Part shown: positions 16,933 through 26,514 of the stretch, one piece after another
How positions within the stretch are numbered: position 1 is the stretch's first letter
How the letters are laid out: each line of letters begins with the position of its first letter
From: CAXBID01 sp963815305
GTDB taxonomy: Bacteria; Bacteroidota; Bacteroidia; Flavobacteriales; Flavobacteriaceae
Length of the DNA stretch: 64,000 nucleotides
Reading direction: 5' to 3'
NCBI GenBank assembly: GCA_963815305.1
Contig: CAWFFW010000001.1
Location: forward strand, 930,001-994,000
The notes under the pieces: generated by a model
The model's database searches: none
Told to the model about the DNA's origin: nothing
Seen by the model: the letters and a program-made list of their open reading frames with translations, nothing else
Position numbers and translations under genes: made by a program

Positions 16933-18533
16933 AGCACTTTGTTAAATTAATAAAACAATTAGATAGTACTAATAAAACTACTGAAAAGGTAAATGCCTTA
17001 ACTCAGTATTTTAAAATTGCAAACGACAAAGATAAGGTTTGGGCTATAGCTATTTTATCACATAGGCGTCCACCACGGCCAGTAAACACAACACTGCTTA
17101 GGCAATGGGCATCGCAACTTTCTAATATTCCGTTATGGTTATTCGAAGAATCTTACCATATCGTAGGTGATTTGGCTGAAACTATAGCGTTAATTATACC
17201 ATCTTCAACATCTAATTCTGAGAAAAGTTTATTTACTTTTTTAAACGAAATTATACAACTAAAGAAAAAAAGTGAGGAAGAAAAAAAGGTATATCTTTTT
17301 AATAATTGGAAGGTTTTAAACTATTATGAACGTTTTGTTTTCACAAAATTAATAACGGGTAGTTTCAGGATTGGCGTGAGTCAGAAATTAATGACTAGGG
17401 CATTATCAAAAGCTATAAATATTGATGAAGATATTCTAGCCTATAAACTTATGGGAAACTGGGATCCTAATGAAATTTCATTTCAAGATTTAGTCATAAA
17501 TCAAAAACAATCAGATTTTTTATCAAAGCCTTATCCTTTTTATTTGGCCTATGCAATTGAAGAAGATGTATCAAAATTAGGAGATGTAAGCCAATGGAGT
17601 GCTGAACATAAGTGGGATGGTATTCGAGCTCAAGTTATTATTAGGGAAAATGAATTATTTGTTTGGAGTAGAGGTGAAGAGTTGGTAACAGATAAATACC
17701 CAGAGTTTGAAAGTTTCATTAAATATATACCTAATGGTACCGTTTTAGATGGTGAAATATTACCTTTTATTAATGGCAATATTGCTAATTTTAATACATT
17801 ACAAACTAGAATTGGTAGAAAAAACATATCCAAATCATTATTAGAAAAAACACCAGTTATTTTAAAAGCTTATGATATTTTAGAGTGGAAGGGTAAAGAT
17901 ATAAGACAACTAACCTTTAGGGCCAGACGTGAAATTTTAGAAAAATTATTACAACAGATTGATAGCGTCGATTTACCATTACAATTATCGGAGACAATAA
18001 GGTTAAATAGTTGGGAAGATATGGCTTCAGAGCGCGAAAAATCTAGAGAAATGCGTAGCGAAGGTTTAATGATTAAAAATTGGGATTCCACTTATAATGT
18101 TGGTAGAAAAAAGGGCGACTGGTGGAAATGGAAGGTAGATCCACTAACAATTGATGCGGTTTTAACTTACGCCATGCGCGGTCACGGAAGACGTTCTAAT
18201 TTGTTTACGGATTATACTTTTGGACTTTGGGATTCGGATAAAAAAGAATTGGTAACTTTCGCAAAAGCGTATTCTGGACTTACAGATGCCGAATTTAGAA
18301 AAGTAGATAATTGGATTAAAAAAAATACTTTAGAACGATTTGGTCCTGTTAGAAGTGTAACCCCTGAATTGGTTTTTGAAATTGCTTTTGAAGGTATAGC
18401 GTTTTCTAAACGTCACAAAAGTGGCATAGCTACTCGGTTTCCAAGAATCTTAAGATGGCGACAAGATAAAAAAATTAATGAAGCAAATACATTAGAAGAT
18501 TTAAAAGCATTGATTCCATCAACAGCAACTTAA
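16929..18533 (+). CDS. ATP-dependent DNA ligase (LigB/C-type, repair-associated)
   Basis: ATP-dependent DNA ligase of 534 aa, additional to the NAD-dependent replicative LigA expected elsewhere. It has an N-terminal DNA-binding domain (residues 1-200) and an adenylation domain with the nucleotidyl-accepting lysine in EHKWDGIRAQ (Lys228). Motif III-like LDGEILPF, motif IV/V segments SEGLMIKNW and WWKWKVDP, and an OB-fold tail follow. It belongs to the cassette family found with the exonuclease, Lhr-like helicase and PdeM. It overlaps both neighbours (four bases upstream, one base downstream), so expression of the set is tightly coupled. Confidence 0.93.
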   Translation: MKHFVKLIKQLDSTNKTTEKVNALTQYFKIANDKDKVWAIAILSHRRPPRPVNTTLLRQWASQLSNIPLWLFEESYHIVGDLAETIALIIPSSTSNSEKSLFTFLNEIIQLKKKSEEEKKVYLFNNWKVLNYYERFVFTKLITGSFRIGVSQKLMTRALSKAINIDEDILAYKLMGNWDPNEISFQDLVINQKQSDFLSKPYPFYLAYAIEEDVSKLGDVSQWSAEHKWDGIRAQVIIRENELFVWSRGEELVTDKYPEFESFIKYIPNGTVLDGEILPFINGNIANFNTLQTRIGRKNISKSLLEKTPVILKAYDILEWKGKDIRQLTFRARREILEKLLQQIDSVDLPLQLSETIRLNSWEDMASEREKSREMRSEGLMIKNWDSTYNVGRKKGDWWKWKVDPLTIDAVLTYAMRGHGRRSNLFTDYTFGLWDSDKKELVTFAKAYSGLTDAEFRKVDNWIKKNTLERFGPVRSVTPELVFEIAFEGIAFSKRHKSGIATRFPRILRWRQDKKINEANTLEDLKALIPSTAT

Positions 18534-20996
18534 TGAAGCGAAACGAACTATATCATATTGCAAACCATTGGTTTACAGAAAATAATTGGAAACCTTTTCC
18601 ATTTCAAAAAAAAGTTTGGGAAGCATTTCTTCAAAATAAAAACGGTCTTTTAAATGCGCCCACAGGGAGCGGTAAAACTTATGCTATCTGGATTCCTATT
18701 GTTTTAAATTATATAAAAAATAACCCTGATTATAAAACGCAAAACACAAAAGGCGTAATTGCTATCTGGATTACACCATTAAGAGCATTATCTGTAGAAA
18801 TAAAGCAATCAGCAGAGCGCTTTATAGAAGGCATAAATGCCACCTTAACAGTAGGCATAAGAACTGGTGATACTGCACAATCGGAACGTGCAAAACAAAA
18901 ACGCTCTATGCCAAATCTTCTTATTACAACTCCTGAAAGTTTACAACTTTTACTGGCATCAAAACATTATAACAAGATGTTTAAAGATGTTTCAGCCATA
19001 GTAATCGATGAGTGGCATGAACTTTTAGGAAGTAAGCGTGGGGTACAAATGGAGTTAGCACTATCAAGATTTAAAACCATAGCGCCACATCTTCGTATTT
19101 GGGGTATTTCAGCTACAATAGGTAACTTGGAACAAGCCAGAGAGGTTCTTTTAGGGAAAAACTCAAAAGCTTTTAAAAATTCAGTAATGATAAAAGCGTC
19201 TTTAAATAAGCGCATTGAAGTAAAATCTATAATTCCAGAAAAAATTGAAAAATTTCCATGGCGAGGCCATTTGGGTTTGCATTTGCTGGAAGATATTATC
19301 CCTATAATTAACACCAGTAAATCCACTTTAATTTTCACAAATACTAGAGCACAATCAGAAATTTGGTTTCAAAAAATCTTAGCTGCTCACCCCGAATATG
19401 CTGGTGAAATTGCGCTGCACCACGGCAGTATAAATAAAGACACAAGGATATGGATTGAAAATGCTATAAGAACAGGCGATTTAAAAACAGTTGTGTGTAC
19501 CTCTAGTTTGGATTTGGGTGTAGATTTTGCCCCTGTTGAAACCATTATCCAAGTAGGAAGTCCTAAAGGCGTAGCTCGATTTTTACAGCGGGCTGGAAGA
19601 AGCGGACATCAACCAGGAAAAAAAAGTGTAATTTACTTTTTACCAACACATGCTATTGAATTAATTGAAGCCTCAGCCTTAAAAAAAGCTGTTAAATCTC
19701 AAATTGTTGAAGATAGAATTCCGTTTTTAAATAGCTACGATGTACTTATTCAGTATTTAGTAACATTAGCAGTATCTAATGGATTTTATCCAGATGACAT
19801 TTATGAAGAAATTAAATCAACATTTTGTTTTCAAGCAGTGAGTAAAGAACAATTTGGTTGGATAATAAATTTTATAACGATGGGAAGCCAAAGTTTGCAA
19901 GCTTATGATGAGTACAGGCGTGTTGACATAGAAGAAGATGGACTATTAAAAGTAAATAGTAAAGCCGTCGCCATGCGTCATCGTTTACAAATAGGCACTA
20001 TTGTGAGCGACGCTATGTTAACTGTAAAATATTTAAAAGGTGGTTTCCTGGGTACTATTGAAGAGTGGTTTATTTCTAAATTAAAACCAGGAGATGTATT
20101 TACTTTTAGTGGAAAAAATTTAGAACTTTTTAGAATAAAAAACATGCAGGTATTAGTTAAAAAATCCACCAATAAATCGTCTAAAATACCAAGTTGGATG
20201 GGTGGCCGTATGAGTTTTTCATCAGAAATGAGTGATTTACTAAGAGAGGAGCTTTATGAAGCATCTGCTAGTGAAAACTATAAAACTCCCGAATTGAAAG
20301 CTCTAAAGCCAATATTTGACCGCCAAAAACTAGAAAGCATTATTCCTACTACAGATGAGTTTTTAATTGAAAGTTTTAAAACCAGAAGAAGGTTATCATG
20401 CTGTATTTTATCCATTCGAAGGTCGGTTTGTACACGAGGCCATAGCCAGTTTGCTAGCTTATAGAATTAGTTTATTGTCGCCAATTACATTTTCAATAGC
20501 CTATAACGATTATGGTTTTGAGTTGTTGAGCAATAAAGAAATAAACATACAACAAGTACTAGATAATAATTTGTTTTCTACTGATTATTTGAAATCAGAT
20601 TTAGAGAAAAGCTTAAATGCTACCGAAATGGCAAGAAGAAAGTTTAGGGATATTGCTGTAATTTCTGGTTTGGTGTTTACGGGCTACCCTAATAAATTAG
20701 TAAAAAGCAAACATTTACAATCTAGTTCGCAGCTCTTATTTGAAGTGTTTAAAGATTACGAATCAGATAATTTATTATACCAACAAGCGTATACCGAGAC
20801 TTTTGAGCATCAATTGGAGGAGGGGAGGTTACAATTAGCAATGGAACGCATAAACAAACAACTAATAATTTACAAACCATGCGAAAAACCAACTCCATTT
20901 TCATTTCCTATTATAACTGACAGATTAAGAGAAAAATTATCTTCTGAAAAATTGGCTGAGCGTATTAAGCGAATGACGGCTATTTTAAATAAGTAA
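18533..20996 (+). pseudogene. Ligase-associated DEXH-box helicase (Lhr family), interrupted by a +1 frameshift
   Basis: An Lhr-type superfamily 2 helicase of about 820 aa when reconstructed. The first frame (18533-20464) shows Walker A NAPTGSGKTY, the DEWHE box, motif III SATIG, TSSLDLGVDF and QRAGRSGHQPGK. It runs correctly to FLIESFKTR and then continues in nonsense to a stop. The family sequence EGYHAVFYPFEGRFVHEA resumes one base later. Removing one A at about 20387 restores a single reading frame of 820 codons. Either the gene is recently inactivated or the base is an assembly error. All catalytic helicase motifs lie before the break; the C-terminal quarter is lost if it is real. Confidence 0.85.
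20367..20996 (+). CDS. C-terminal part of the Lhr-like helicase in the shifted frame
   Basis: This 209-aa reading frame is the displaced end of the helicase above, not an independent gene. Homologous sequence begins at EGYHAVFYPFEGRF (codon at 20388). Its apparent ATG at 20367 lies inside the upstream frame and encodes residues foreign to the family. Ten bases separate its stop from the ATG of the phosphoesterase gene. Confidence 0.7.
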   Translation: MKVLKPEEGYHAVFYPFEGRFVHEAIASLLAYRISLLSPITFSIAYNDYGFELLSNKEINIQQVLDNNLFSTDYLKSDLEKSLNATEMARRKFRDIAVISGLVFTGYPNKLVKSKHLQSSSQLLFEVFKDYESDNLLYQQAYTETFEHQLEEGRLQLAMERINKQLIIYKPCEKPTPFSFPIITDRLREKLSSEKLAERIKRMTAILNK

Positions 20997-21005
20997 TTTG
21001 ATAAG

Positions 21006-21653
21006 ATGATAGAAACTGAAACCCTAATAATTAATGGACAAACATTCATCATGCATCCATTTGGAGCTTTATTTTGGAAAGAACAATCTATACTGTTAAT
21101 TGCAGATGTACATTTTGGTAAAATAATGCATTTTAGAAAACATGGAAGTGCCGTTCCAAGAGAAGCTATATTGAAAAATTTTAATCAGCTTCAAAACGTA
21201 TGTTCTTATTTCGTACCAAAGTCCATATGTTTTTTAGGTGATCTGTTTCACAGTACTAAAAACCATGACTGGATTTTATTTAAAAAATGGTCACAAAAAA
21301 TAGATGCTCATAAAATTTTAATTGTAGGAAATCATGATATAATTGATCCCATAGAATTTGAAAAACTACATTTTAAACTTTATGATAAACTTCTAATAAA
21401 TGACATTTTACTTACTCACTTTCCCCAAGAAGAATTTGAATATTTTAATATAGCGGGCCATATTCATCCTGGAATAAAATTAAGAGGGACTGGAAAACAA
21501 ATCTTAAAATTATCTTGTTTTTACGTTAATAAAAATCAAATAATATTACCTGCATTTGGTAATTTTACTGGAAATCATTTTTTAAAAATTGAAAAAACTG
21601 ATAGTATCTACGTAAGTACTAAAACTAAAGTTATTAAATTGGATTTGGATTAG
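21006..21653 (+). CDS. pdeM: Ligase-associated metallophosphoesterase/endonuclease PdeM
   Basis: Fourth gene of the cassette: a calcineurin-like metallophosphoesterase of 215 aa. The metal-binding motifs are all present in order: ADVHFGK, GDLFHS, VGNHD, THFP and GHIHPG. Members of this group are annotated as ligase-associated DNA damage response endonucleases. It would process DNA ends together with the exonuclease, ligase and helicase. It begins ten bases after the helicase stop and converges on the OmpA gene downstream. Confidence 0.9.
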   Translation: MIETETLIINGQTFIMHPFGALFWKEQSILLIADVHFGKIMHFRKHGSAVPREAILKNFNQLQNVCSYFVPKSICFLGDLFHSTKNHDWILFKKWSQKIDAHKILIVGNHDIIDPIEFEKLHFKLYDKLLINDILLTHFPQEEFEYFNIAGHIHPGIKLRGTGKQILKLSCFYVNKNQIILPAFGNFTGNHFLKIEKTDSIYVSTKTKVIKLDLD

Positions 21654-21669
21654 CACCGTAATTTTTAAA

Positions 21670-23586
21670 TTATTCCATTTGGATCACGATAAATTGTGTA
21701 CGTCTGTTTAGTTGATGCTCTTCTTCAGTGCACCTTACGGTTCCATTACATTCATTAACTAAATTTTGCTCACCATAACCCTTGTACTCGGTTATTCTTT
21801 CAGAATCTACACCCTTATTTATCAAATATTGATAAGTAGCATTGGCACGTTCAGTAGAAAGTACATCATTGTATAACGTATCACCTCTAGAATCTGTATA
21901 TGATGCAATTTTGATGGTCATATTTGGATAGGTATTCATCATTAAATTAACAATTCTGTCTAATTCATAAGTACTATCCGTTCTGATATTATATTTATTA
22001 AAATCGAAATAAATAGGATATAATTCTGTTATTGGTGCTGTGTTTTTCAAAACAGGATTTAATACAAAATTTGTATTAATACGAGTTACACTTCTATCAA
22101 TACCTTTCGACGTTACTGGCTTATAATTATCTAAAAAGCCATCTTTTTTGGTATTTAATTTATAATCGGTATCTCGATCAATATTTATTTCGTAATGCCC
22201 ATCATCATCTGTTTCTAAATAGGCAATTTTATTTCCATCAGCATCAAATAGTTCTACCAATGCATTTTCAACTGGATTGCCGTCAACATCAGTAACGGTT
22301 CCTTCAACTTTCAATTGTGGAATTCTGTCGTAAGCATAAATATCATCACTACCAACGCCACCATTTCGGTTTGATGCAAAAAATCCTGACAGGCCATCGT
22401 CGTTCATAAAAAATGAGAAATCATCTTTACTTGAATTTACTGGAACGCCTAGATTTATTACGTTTATAATATTATTATCTTTATCTAAAACGGTACCAAA
22501 AATATCTAATAATCCTAATCCTGGGTGTCCATCTGAAGAGAAAAATAAAGCGCCCTCACTATTGATAAACGGAAAACGTTCGTTTTTGTTACTATTTATA
22601 ATAGTTCCTACATTTTGTGGTTTCCCATAGGCATTATCATCATTTATATTTACATAAAAAATATCTGTCCCGCCTATACTTCCTGGCATATCCGAAGCGA
22701 AATAAAGTTTAGTTCCATCAGTATTTAAAGCTGGATGTGCGTTAGAGTAGCTGTTATTATTAAAAGGAAGCTCTTCAATATGAGTCCATTCACCATCAAC
22801 CAAAGAGGCCTTGTATATTTTTAGATTATTAATACCTTCATTATCTTTTCCTAAAACTTTATTATTGAAATCATTTCTAGAAAAGTAAATTGTTTTACCA
22901 TCATTACTCATAGTTAAAGGACCCTCGTGATATATGGAGTTGATGTCGCCTTTTAATTTGGATTTATGATTAACTAAGCTATCTGTTCGGTTTGATGCAG
23001 TATAAATGTCTAAAAAAGGTTCTTCATTCCATCCATAAGTATGTTTTATCGATACGCCTTCATCTCTTGATGAAACAAAGTAAATTTTTCCATCATGCTC
23101 ATAAGCGCCAAAGTCAGTATACTTAGAGTTGAAATTTACATCAGTTAAGAAATATTGTTGCTTTGCATTAAATATAGAATTAATAAAATCGTCGTCCTTT
23201 ACAAGGTTTTCTTCATTTATGATTCCACCAGCATTTTTAAAATTACGCATCCAGACCCTATAATCCTTATAATTTTTTACACCTCTTAAAGCTTGCGCAT
23301 AATTATAATAGTATTCTACAGGAACGCTATTTTGTTGTACGGCTTTTTTATAATAAACTACAGCGCTATCGGGATTTCTTAAAAAGGCATAGCTGTCTGC
23401 AAGTTGTCTTGTTGCATAATCAGCATTATAATTTTTTTCAATTAGTTCTCGGTATTCTTCAGCAGCAGCTACAAATGAAAACTTATTAAATAAATTATCT
23501 GCTCTTTTTTGCGATCCATATTGAGCAAAAGCGTAACACCCAATAAGTAATAGAATACAAACTAATATGTGTTTTTTTTGTTTCAT
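21670..23586 (-). CDS. PorE-like OmpA family protein (TPR/PD40/CarboxypepD_reg/OmpA)
   Basis: A 638-aa envelope protein with a signal peptide (MKQKKHILVCILLLIGCYAFAQ). Next come TPR-like helices (residues 25-130), a PD40/WD40-like propeller (about 150-410, with repeats such as KLYFASDMPG and GLSGFFASNRNGG), a CarboxypepD_reg-type beta domain (about 425-495) and a C-terminal OmpA peptidoglycan-binding domain (YFDFNKYNI to NRRTQFIVI). This order matches the T9SS protein PorE. It is a tandem paralogue of the next gene upstream and the last gene of the adhesin locus. It probably anchors the cognate secretion machinery to peptidoglycan. Confidence 0.85.
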   Translation of the reverse strand: MKQKKHILVCILLLIGCYAFAQYGSQKRADNLFNKFSFVAAAEEYRELIEKNYNADYATRQLADSYAFLRNPDSAVVYYKKAVQQNSVPVEYYYNYAQALRGVKNYKDYRVWMRNFKNAGGIINEENLVKDDDFINSIFNAKQQYFLTDVNFNSKYTDFGAYEHDGKIYFVSSRDEGVSIKHTYGWNEEPFLDIYTASNRTDSLVNHKSKLKGDINSIYHEGPLTMSNDGKTIYFSRNDFNNKVLGKDNEGINNLKIYKASLVDGEWTHIEELPFNNNSYSNAHPALNTDGTKLYFASDMPGSIGGTDIFYVNINDDNAYGKPQNVGTIINSNKNERFPFINSEGALFFSSDGHPGLGLLDIFGTVLDKDNNIINVINLGVPVNSSKDDFSFFMNDDGLSGFFASNRNGGVGSDDIYAYDRIPQLKVEGTVTDVDGNPVENALVELFDADGNKIAYLETDDDGHYEINIDRDTDYKLNTKKDGFLDNYKPVTSKGIDRSVTRINTNFVLNPVLKNTAPITELYPIYFDFNKYNIRTDSTYELDRIVNLMMNTYPNMTIKIASYTDSRGDTLYNDVLSTERANATYQYLINKGVDSERITEYKGYGEQNLVNECNGTVRCTEEEHQLNRRTQFIVIQME

Positions 23587-23653
23587 GGAGACTCGTATTA
23601 TTAAAAGCTAGGTAACCTTTATTATCTTAAAAATTATTAATTGTATTTATCAA

Positions 23654-25573
23654 TTATTCCATTTTTACTACGATGAATTGAGTACGGCGGTTTAATTGAT
23701 GTTGTTCTTCTTCACAATTTTCACCATCTTGACAACCATTGGTTAGTCGTCGTTCTCCAAAACCTTCATGAGCAGTAATTCGTTCAGGCGCTATACCTTT
23801 AGATACTAAATACTCGTAAGTTGAATTCGCTCTATCAATGGATAATTTATCATTATAAGACAGTTTACCTCTAGAATCGGTATGTGATTCAATACGAATT
23901 ACCATTTCTGGGTAATCATTCTGCATTAAATTCACAATTTTATCTAGCTCTAAAGCAGCATCGTCTCTAATGTTGTGTTTATCAAAATCAAAATATATGG
24001 TATTTAATTCCGCTAATTTAATAACATCTTGAACAGGATTTAGCAATAAGTTAGCACTAATAGTTATTAGTTCTGTTTGAATATTTTTTGATGTGAATTT
24101 TCTATAATCATCAATATATTTGTCTTGACTTGCAACTATTTTATAATCTTGATTTCTATCAATATTTATTTGATAAAACCCGTTTTCATCAGTTACCATA
24201 TACGCAATTTGATTATCCTTATCATCATATAGCGTAATTTTTGCATTAGGTATGGGGTTGGTGTTAATGGCATCAGTAACCACACCCTCAACACTAAGAA
24301 CAGGTTCTCTATGAAAAGCATAAATATCATCACTACCACGCCCACCATTTCTATTTGACGCAAAATAACCCGTAATGCCATTTGAATTCATAAAGAACGA
24401 AAAATCATCTTTATTAGAATTTACAGGAACTCCTAGGTTTATAACATCAATAATTTTATCTTGTTCTTCACCTTTAATTGTCGCAAAAATATCGAGTAAA
24501 CCTAAACCAGTATGACCATCTGAAGAAAAGAATAAAACACCTTCGTTATTTAAGAAAGGAAAACCTTCAGCACTTTCAGTATTAACAACATCTCCTATAT
24601 TTTTTATGTTGAGCAAAGAACCGTCAGGAAGAATATCAATTGACCAGATATCTGATCCACCTCTAGTGCCTTTTCTATCTGATGCGAAATACAACTTTGT
24701 ATCATCGTTGTTTAGGGCGGGGTGCTGTGTTGAAAAATTATCCCCATTTATAGATAAATCTTCAATATTTGTCCATTTACCATTAACTAAAGTCGCACGG
24801 TAAATCTTCATATTGGTTAAACCTTTTTTATCTTTAGTTTCAATATCTTCATTAAAATTATTTCTGGAGAAATACATGGTTTTACCATTTTTAGTAATAG
24901 CAATAGGGCCATCATGAAAAATAGAATTGACATCACCTTTTATTTTCCCTGTATAATCAACATTACTTTTGCTATCAACATCGGTAACATAGACATCTAA
25001 AAACGGTTGTTCGTTCCAACCATAAAGTCTTTTAATACCCATACCCTCATCTCTGGCAGAAGTGAAATAAACTTTACCTTCCTGCTCAAAAGCACCAAAA
25101 TCACTAAATTTCGAATTAAATCGAACACGATCTAGGAAATACTGTTGCTTAGAGCCAAAAACACTGGTTATAAAGTTTATATCTTTTGAGAAATCGTTGG
25201 CATTAACCACCCCACCAGAATCTTTGTAGCGTTGAAGCCAAATTTGAGATTCTTCGTATTTTTTCATACCACGAAGGGATTGTGCATATTTATAATAATA
25301 TTCAACAGGAATATTTTTTTGATTAACAACGCTTTTATAATATCTAGAAGCATTTCTAGGGTCTCTTAAAAATGCGTAGCAATCTGCTAGTTGCCTTGTA
25401 GCGTAATCTTTATTGTAATTTTTTTCGATAAGTTCTTTATAAACTTCAGCTGCTTTTACAAATGAAAATTTATTAAATAGGGTATCGGCTCTTTTTTGTT
25501 TTCCTTGTTGAGAAAACATTGAAAAGCTTATCATTAAAGTAATAACAACTAATATGTAATTTTTATTTTTCAT
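23654..25573 (-). CDS. PorE-like OmpA family protein, paralogue 2
   Basis: A 639-aa paralogue of the adjacent gene with the same architecture. It has a signal peptide (ending SFSMFSQ), TPR-like helices, a PD40 propeller with FASDRKGTRGGSDIW and GYFASNRNGGRGSDDIY blades, a CarboxypepD_reg domain near residue 430, and a C-terminal OmpA domain (YFDFDKHNI, TDSRGKLSYND, NRRTQFIVV). The two genes are separated by 67 bp and clearly arose by duplication. It follows the PorP/SprF-like gene by 10 bp, so they are co-transcribed. Confidence 0.85.
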   Translation of the reverse strand: MKNKNYILVVITLMISFSMFSQQGKQKRADTLFNKFSFVKAAEVYKELIEKNYNKDYATRQLADCYAFLRDPRNASRYYKSVVNQKNIPVEYYYKYAQSLRGMKKYEESQIWLQRYKDSGGVVNANDFSKDINFITSVFGSKQQYFLDRVRFNSKFSDFGAFEQEGKVYFTSARDEGMGIKRLYGWNEQPFLDVYVTDVDSKSNVDYTGKIKGDVNSIFHDGPIAITKNGKTMYFSRNNFNEDIETKDKKGLTNMKIYRATLVNGKWTNIEDLSINGDNFSTQHPALNNDDTKLYFASDRKGTRGGSDIWSIDILPDGSLLNIKNIGDVVNTESAEGFPFLNNEGVLFFSSDGHTGLGLLDIFATIKGEEQDKIIDVINLGVPVNSNKDDFSFFMNSNGITGYFASNRNGGRGSDDIYAFHREPVLSVEGVVTDAINTNPIPNAKITLYDDKDNQIAYMVTDENGFYQINIDRNQDYKIVASQDKYIDDYRKFTSKNIQTELITISANLLLNPVQDVIKLAELNTIYFDFDKHNIRDDAALELDKIVNLMQNDYPEMVIRIESHTDSRGKLSYNDKLSIDRANSTYEYLVSKGIAPERITAHEGFGERRLTNGCQDGENCEEEQHQLNRRTQFIVVKME

Positions 25574-25583
25574 AGAAACTCTA

Positions 25584-26504
25584 TTAGAAATATCTTGGTG
25601 ATTTTAATTTAGAATTTAAGAATTTAAACTCGTAAATAAGTAGTATTTCGTGTGTACCTGAAGTGTAACTAGCAATATCAGAAATTGGTTTTTCGTAAGC
25701 ATAACCAACACGTAATTGTCTTGATACTTGAAAATCGGCAATACCACCAATTGCAGCAGTTTGATTATTAATTCTGTATGAACCACCTAACCAAAATTTC
25801 TCATTAAATAAGAAATTAGCAGTTAAATCGTAAGAAACTGGGGCGCCATTGGTAGCTTTAATTAATGCTGCTGGTTTAAACTTCAAACTATTACTTAGGT
25901 CTATAACACCACCCGCAGTAAAGTAGTAACTTAATCTATCTAAAGCCTCAAAGCCTTCATCGGTGTTTTTATCGGTATTCAATATTCTAGGAACTGATAA
26001 ACCCGCGTATATTCTATTCGTACTCCAATACAAACCAGCTCCAATATTTGGTGTCCAACGGTCTTCTATACCATAGATTGAAGGATCGAAACTTTCAGCT
26101 TGACGGAAATCACCATCCAAACTGTATTGCGTAAAACCTCCTTTTAATCCAAAGGCGAGTTTGCCTGTATCTCCAGTAGGAATGGCATAAGAAAAATCAG
26201 CATATAAGTATGTGAAATTTTCAGGACCTAAATCATCTTCAATAAAAGATAAACCTAAACCTATTCTATCGTTTCTAAGTGGTGTATGTATAGAAAGCGT
26301 TTGCGTAATAGGGCCTCCTTGAAAACCAACCCATTGGCTTCTATGTAATCCAACAATGCTTAAAGCTTCTCTACTACCTGCATACGCTGGATTTATAGAG
26401 ATTGTATTATACATATACTGTGTGAATTGCGGTAATTGTTGCGCAATTCCAACCGTACAGCTTAATAATGCAATAGCGATTATGTTATGTTTAATAAATT
26501 TCAT
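25584..26504 (-). CDS. PorP/SprF family type IX secretion membrane protein
   Basis: A 306-aa outer-membrane beta-barrel protein with a signal peptide (MKFIKHNIIAIALLSCTVGIAQ) and the family-typical start PQFTQYMYNTISINPAYAGSRE. SprF-like proteins are dedicated partners that allow export of adjacent adhesins carrying type B gliding-motility C-terminal domains. The giant adhesin 10 bp upstream carries such a domain, so they are very probably a cognate pair. The chain ends in an aromatic strand LKSPRYF. Confidence 0.9.
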   Translation of the reverse strand: MKFIKHNIIAIALLSCTVGIAQQLPQFTQYMYNTISINPAYAGSREALSIVGLHRSQWVGFQGGPITQTLSIHTPLRNDRIGLGLSFIEDDLGPENFTYLYADFSYAIPTGDTGKLAFGLKGGFTQYSLDGDFRQAESFDPSIYGIEDRWTPNIGAGLYWSTNRIYAGLSVPRILNTDKNTDEGFEALDRLSYYFTAGGVIDLSNSLKFKPAALIKATNGAPVSYDLTANFLFNEKFWLGGSYRINNQTAAIGGIADFQVSRQLRVGYAYEKPISDIASYTSGTHEILLIYEFKFLNSKLKSPRYF

Positions 26505-26514
26505 AGGTCAATAT

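Noticed and set aside
20371..20393. Programmed frameshifting to join the two helicase frames
   Set aside because: The required shift is +1, and there is no slippery heptamer, shift-prone stop or stimulatory hairpin at the junction; a simple inserted base explains it better.
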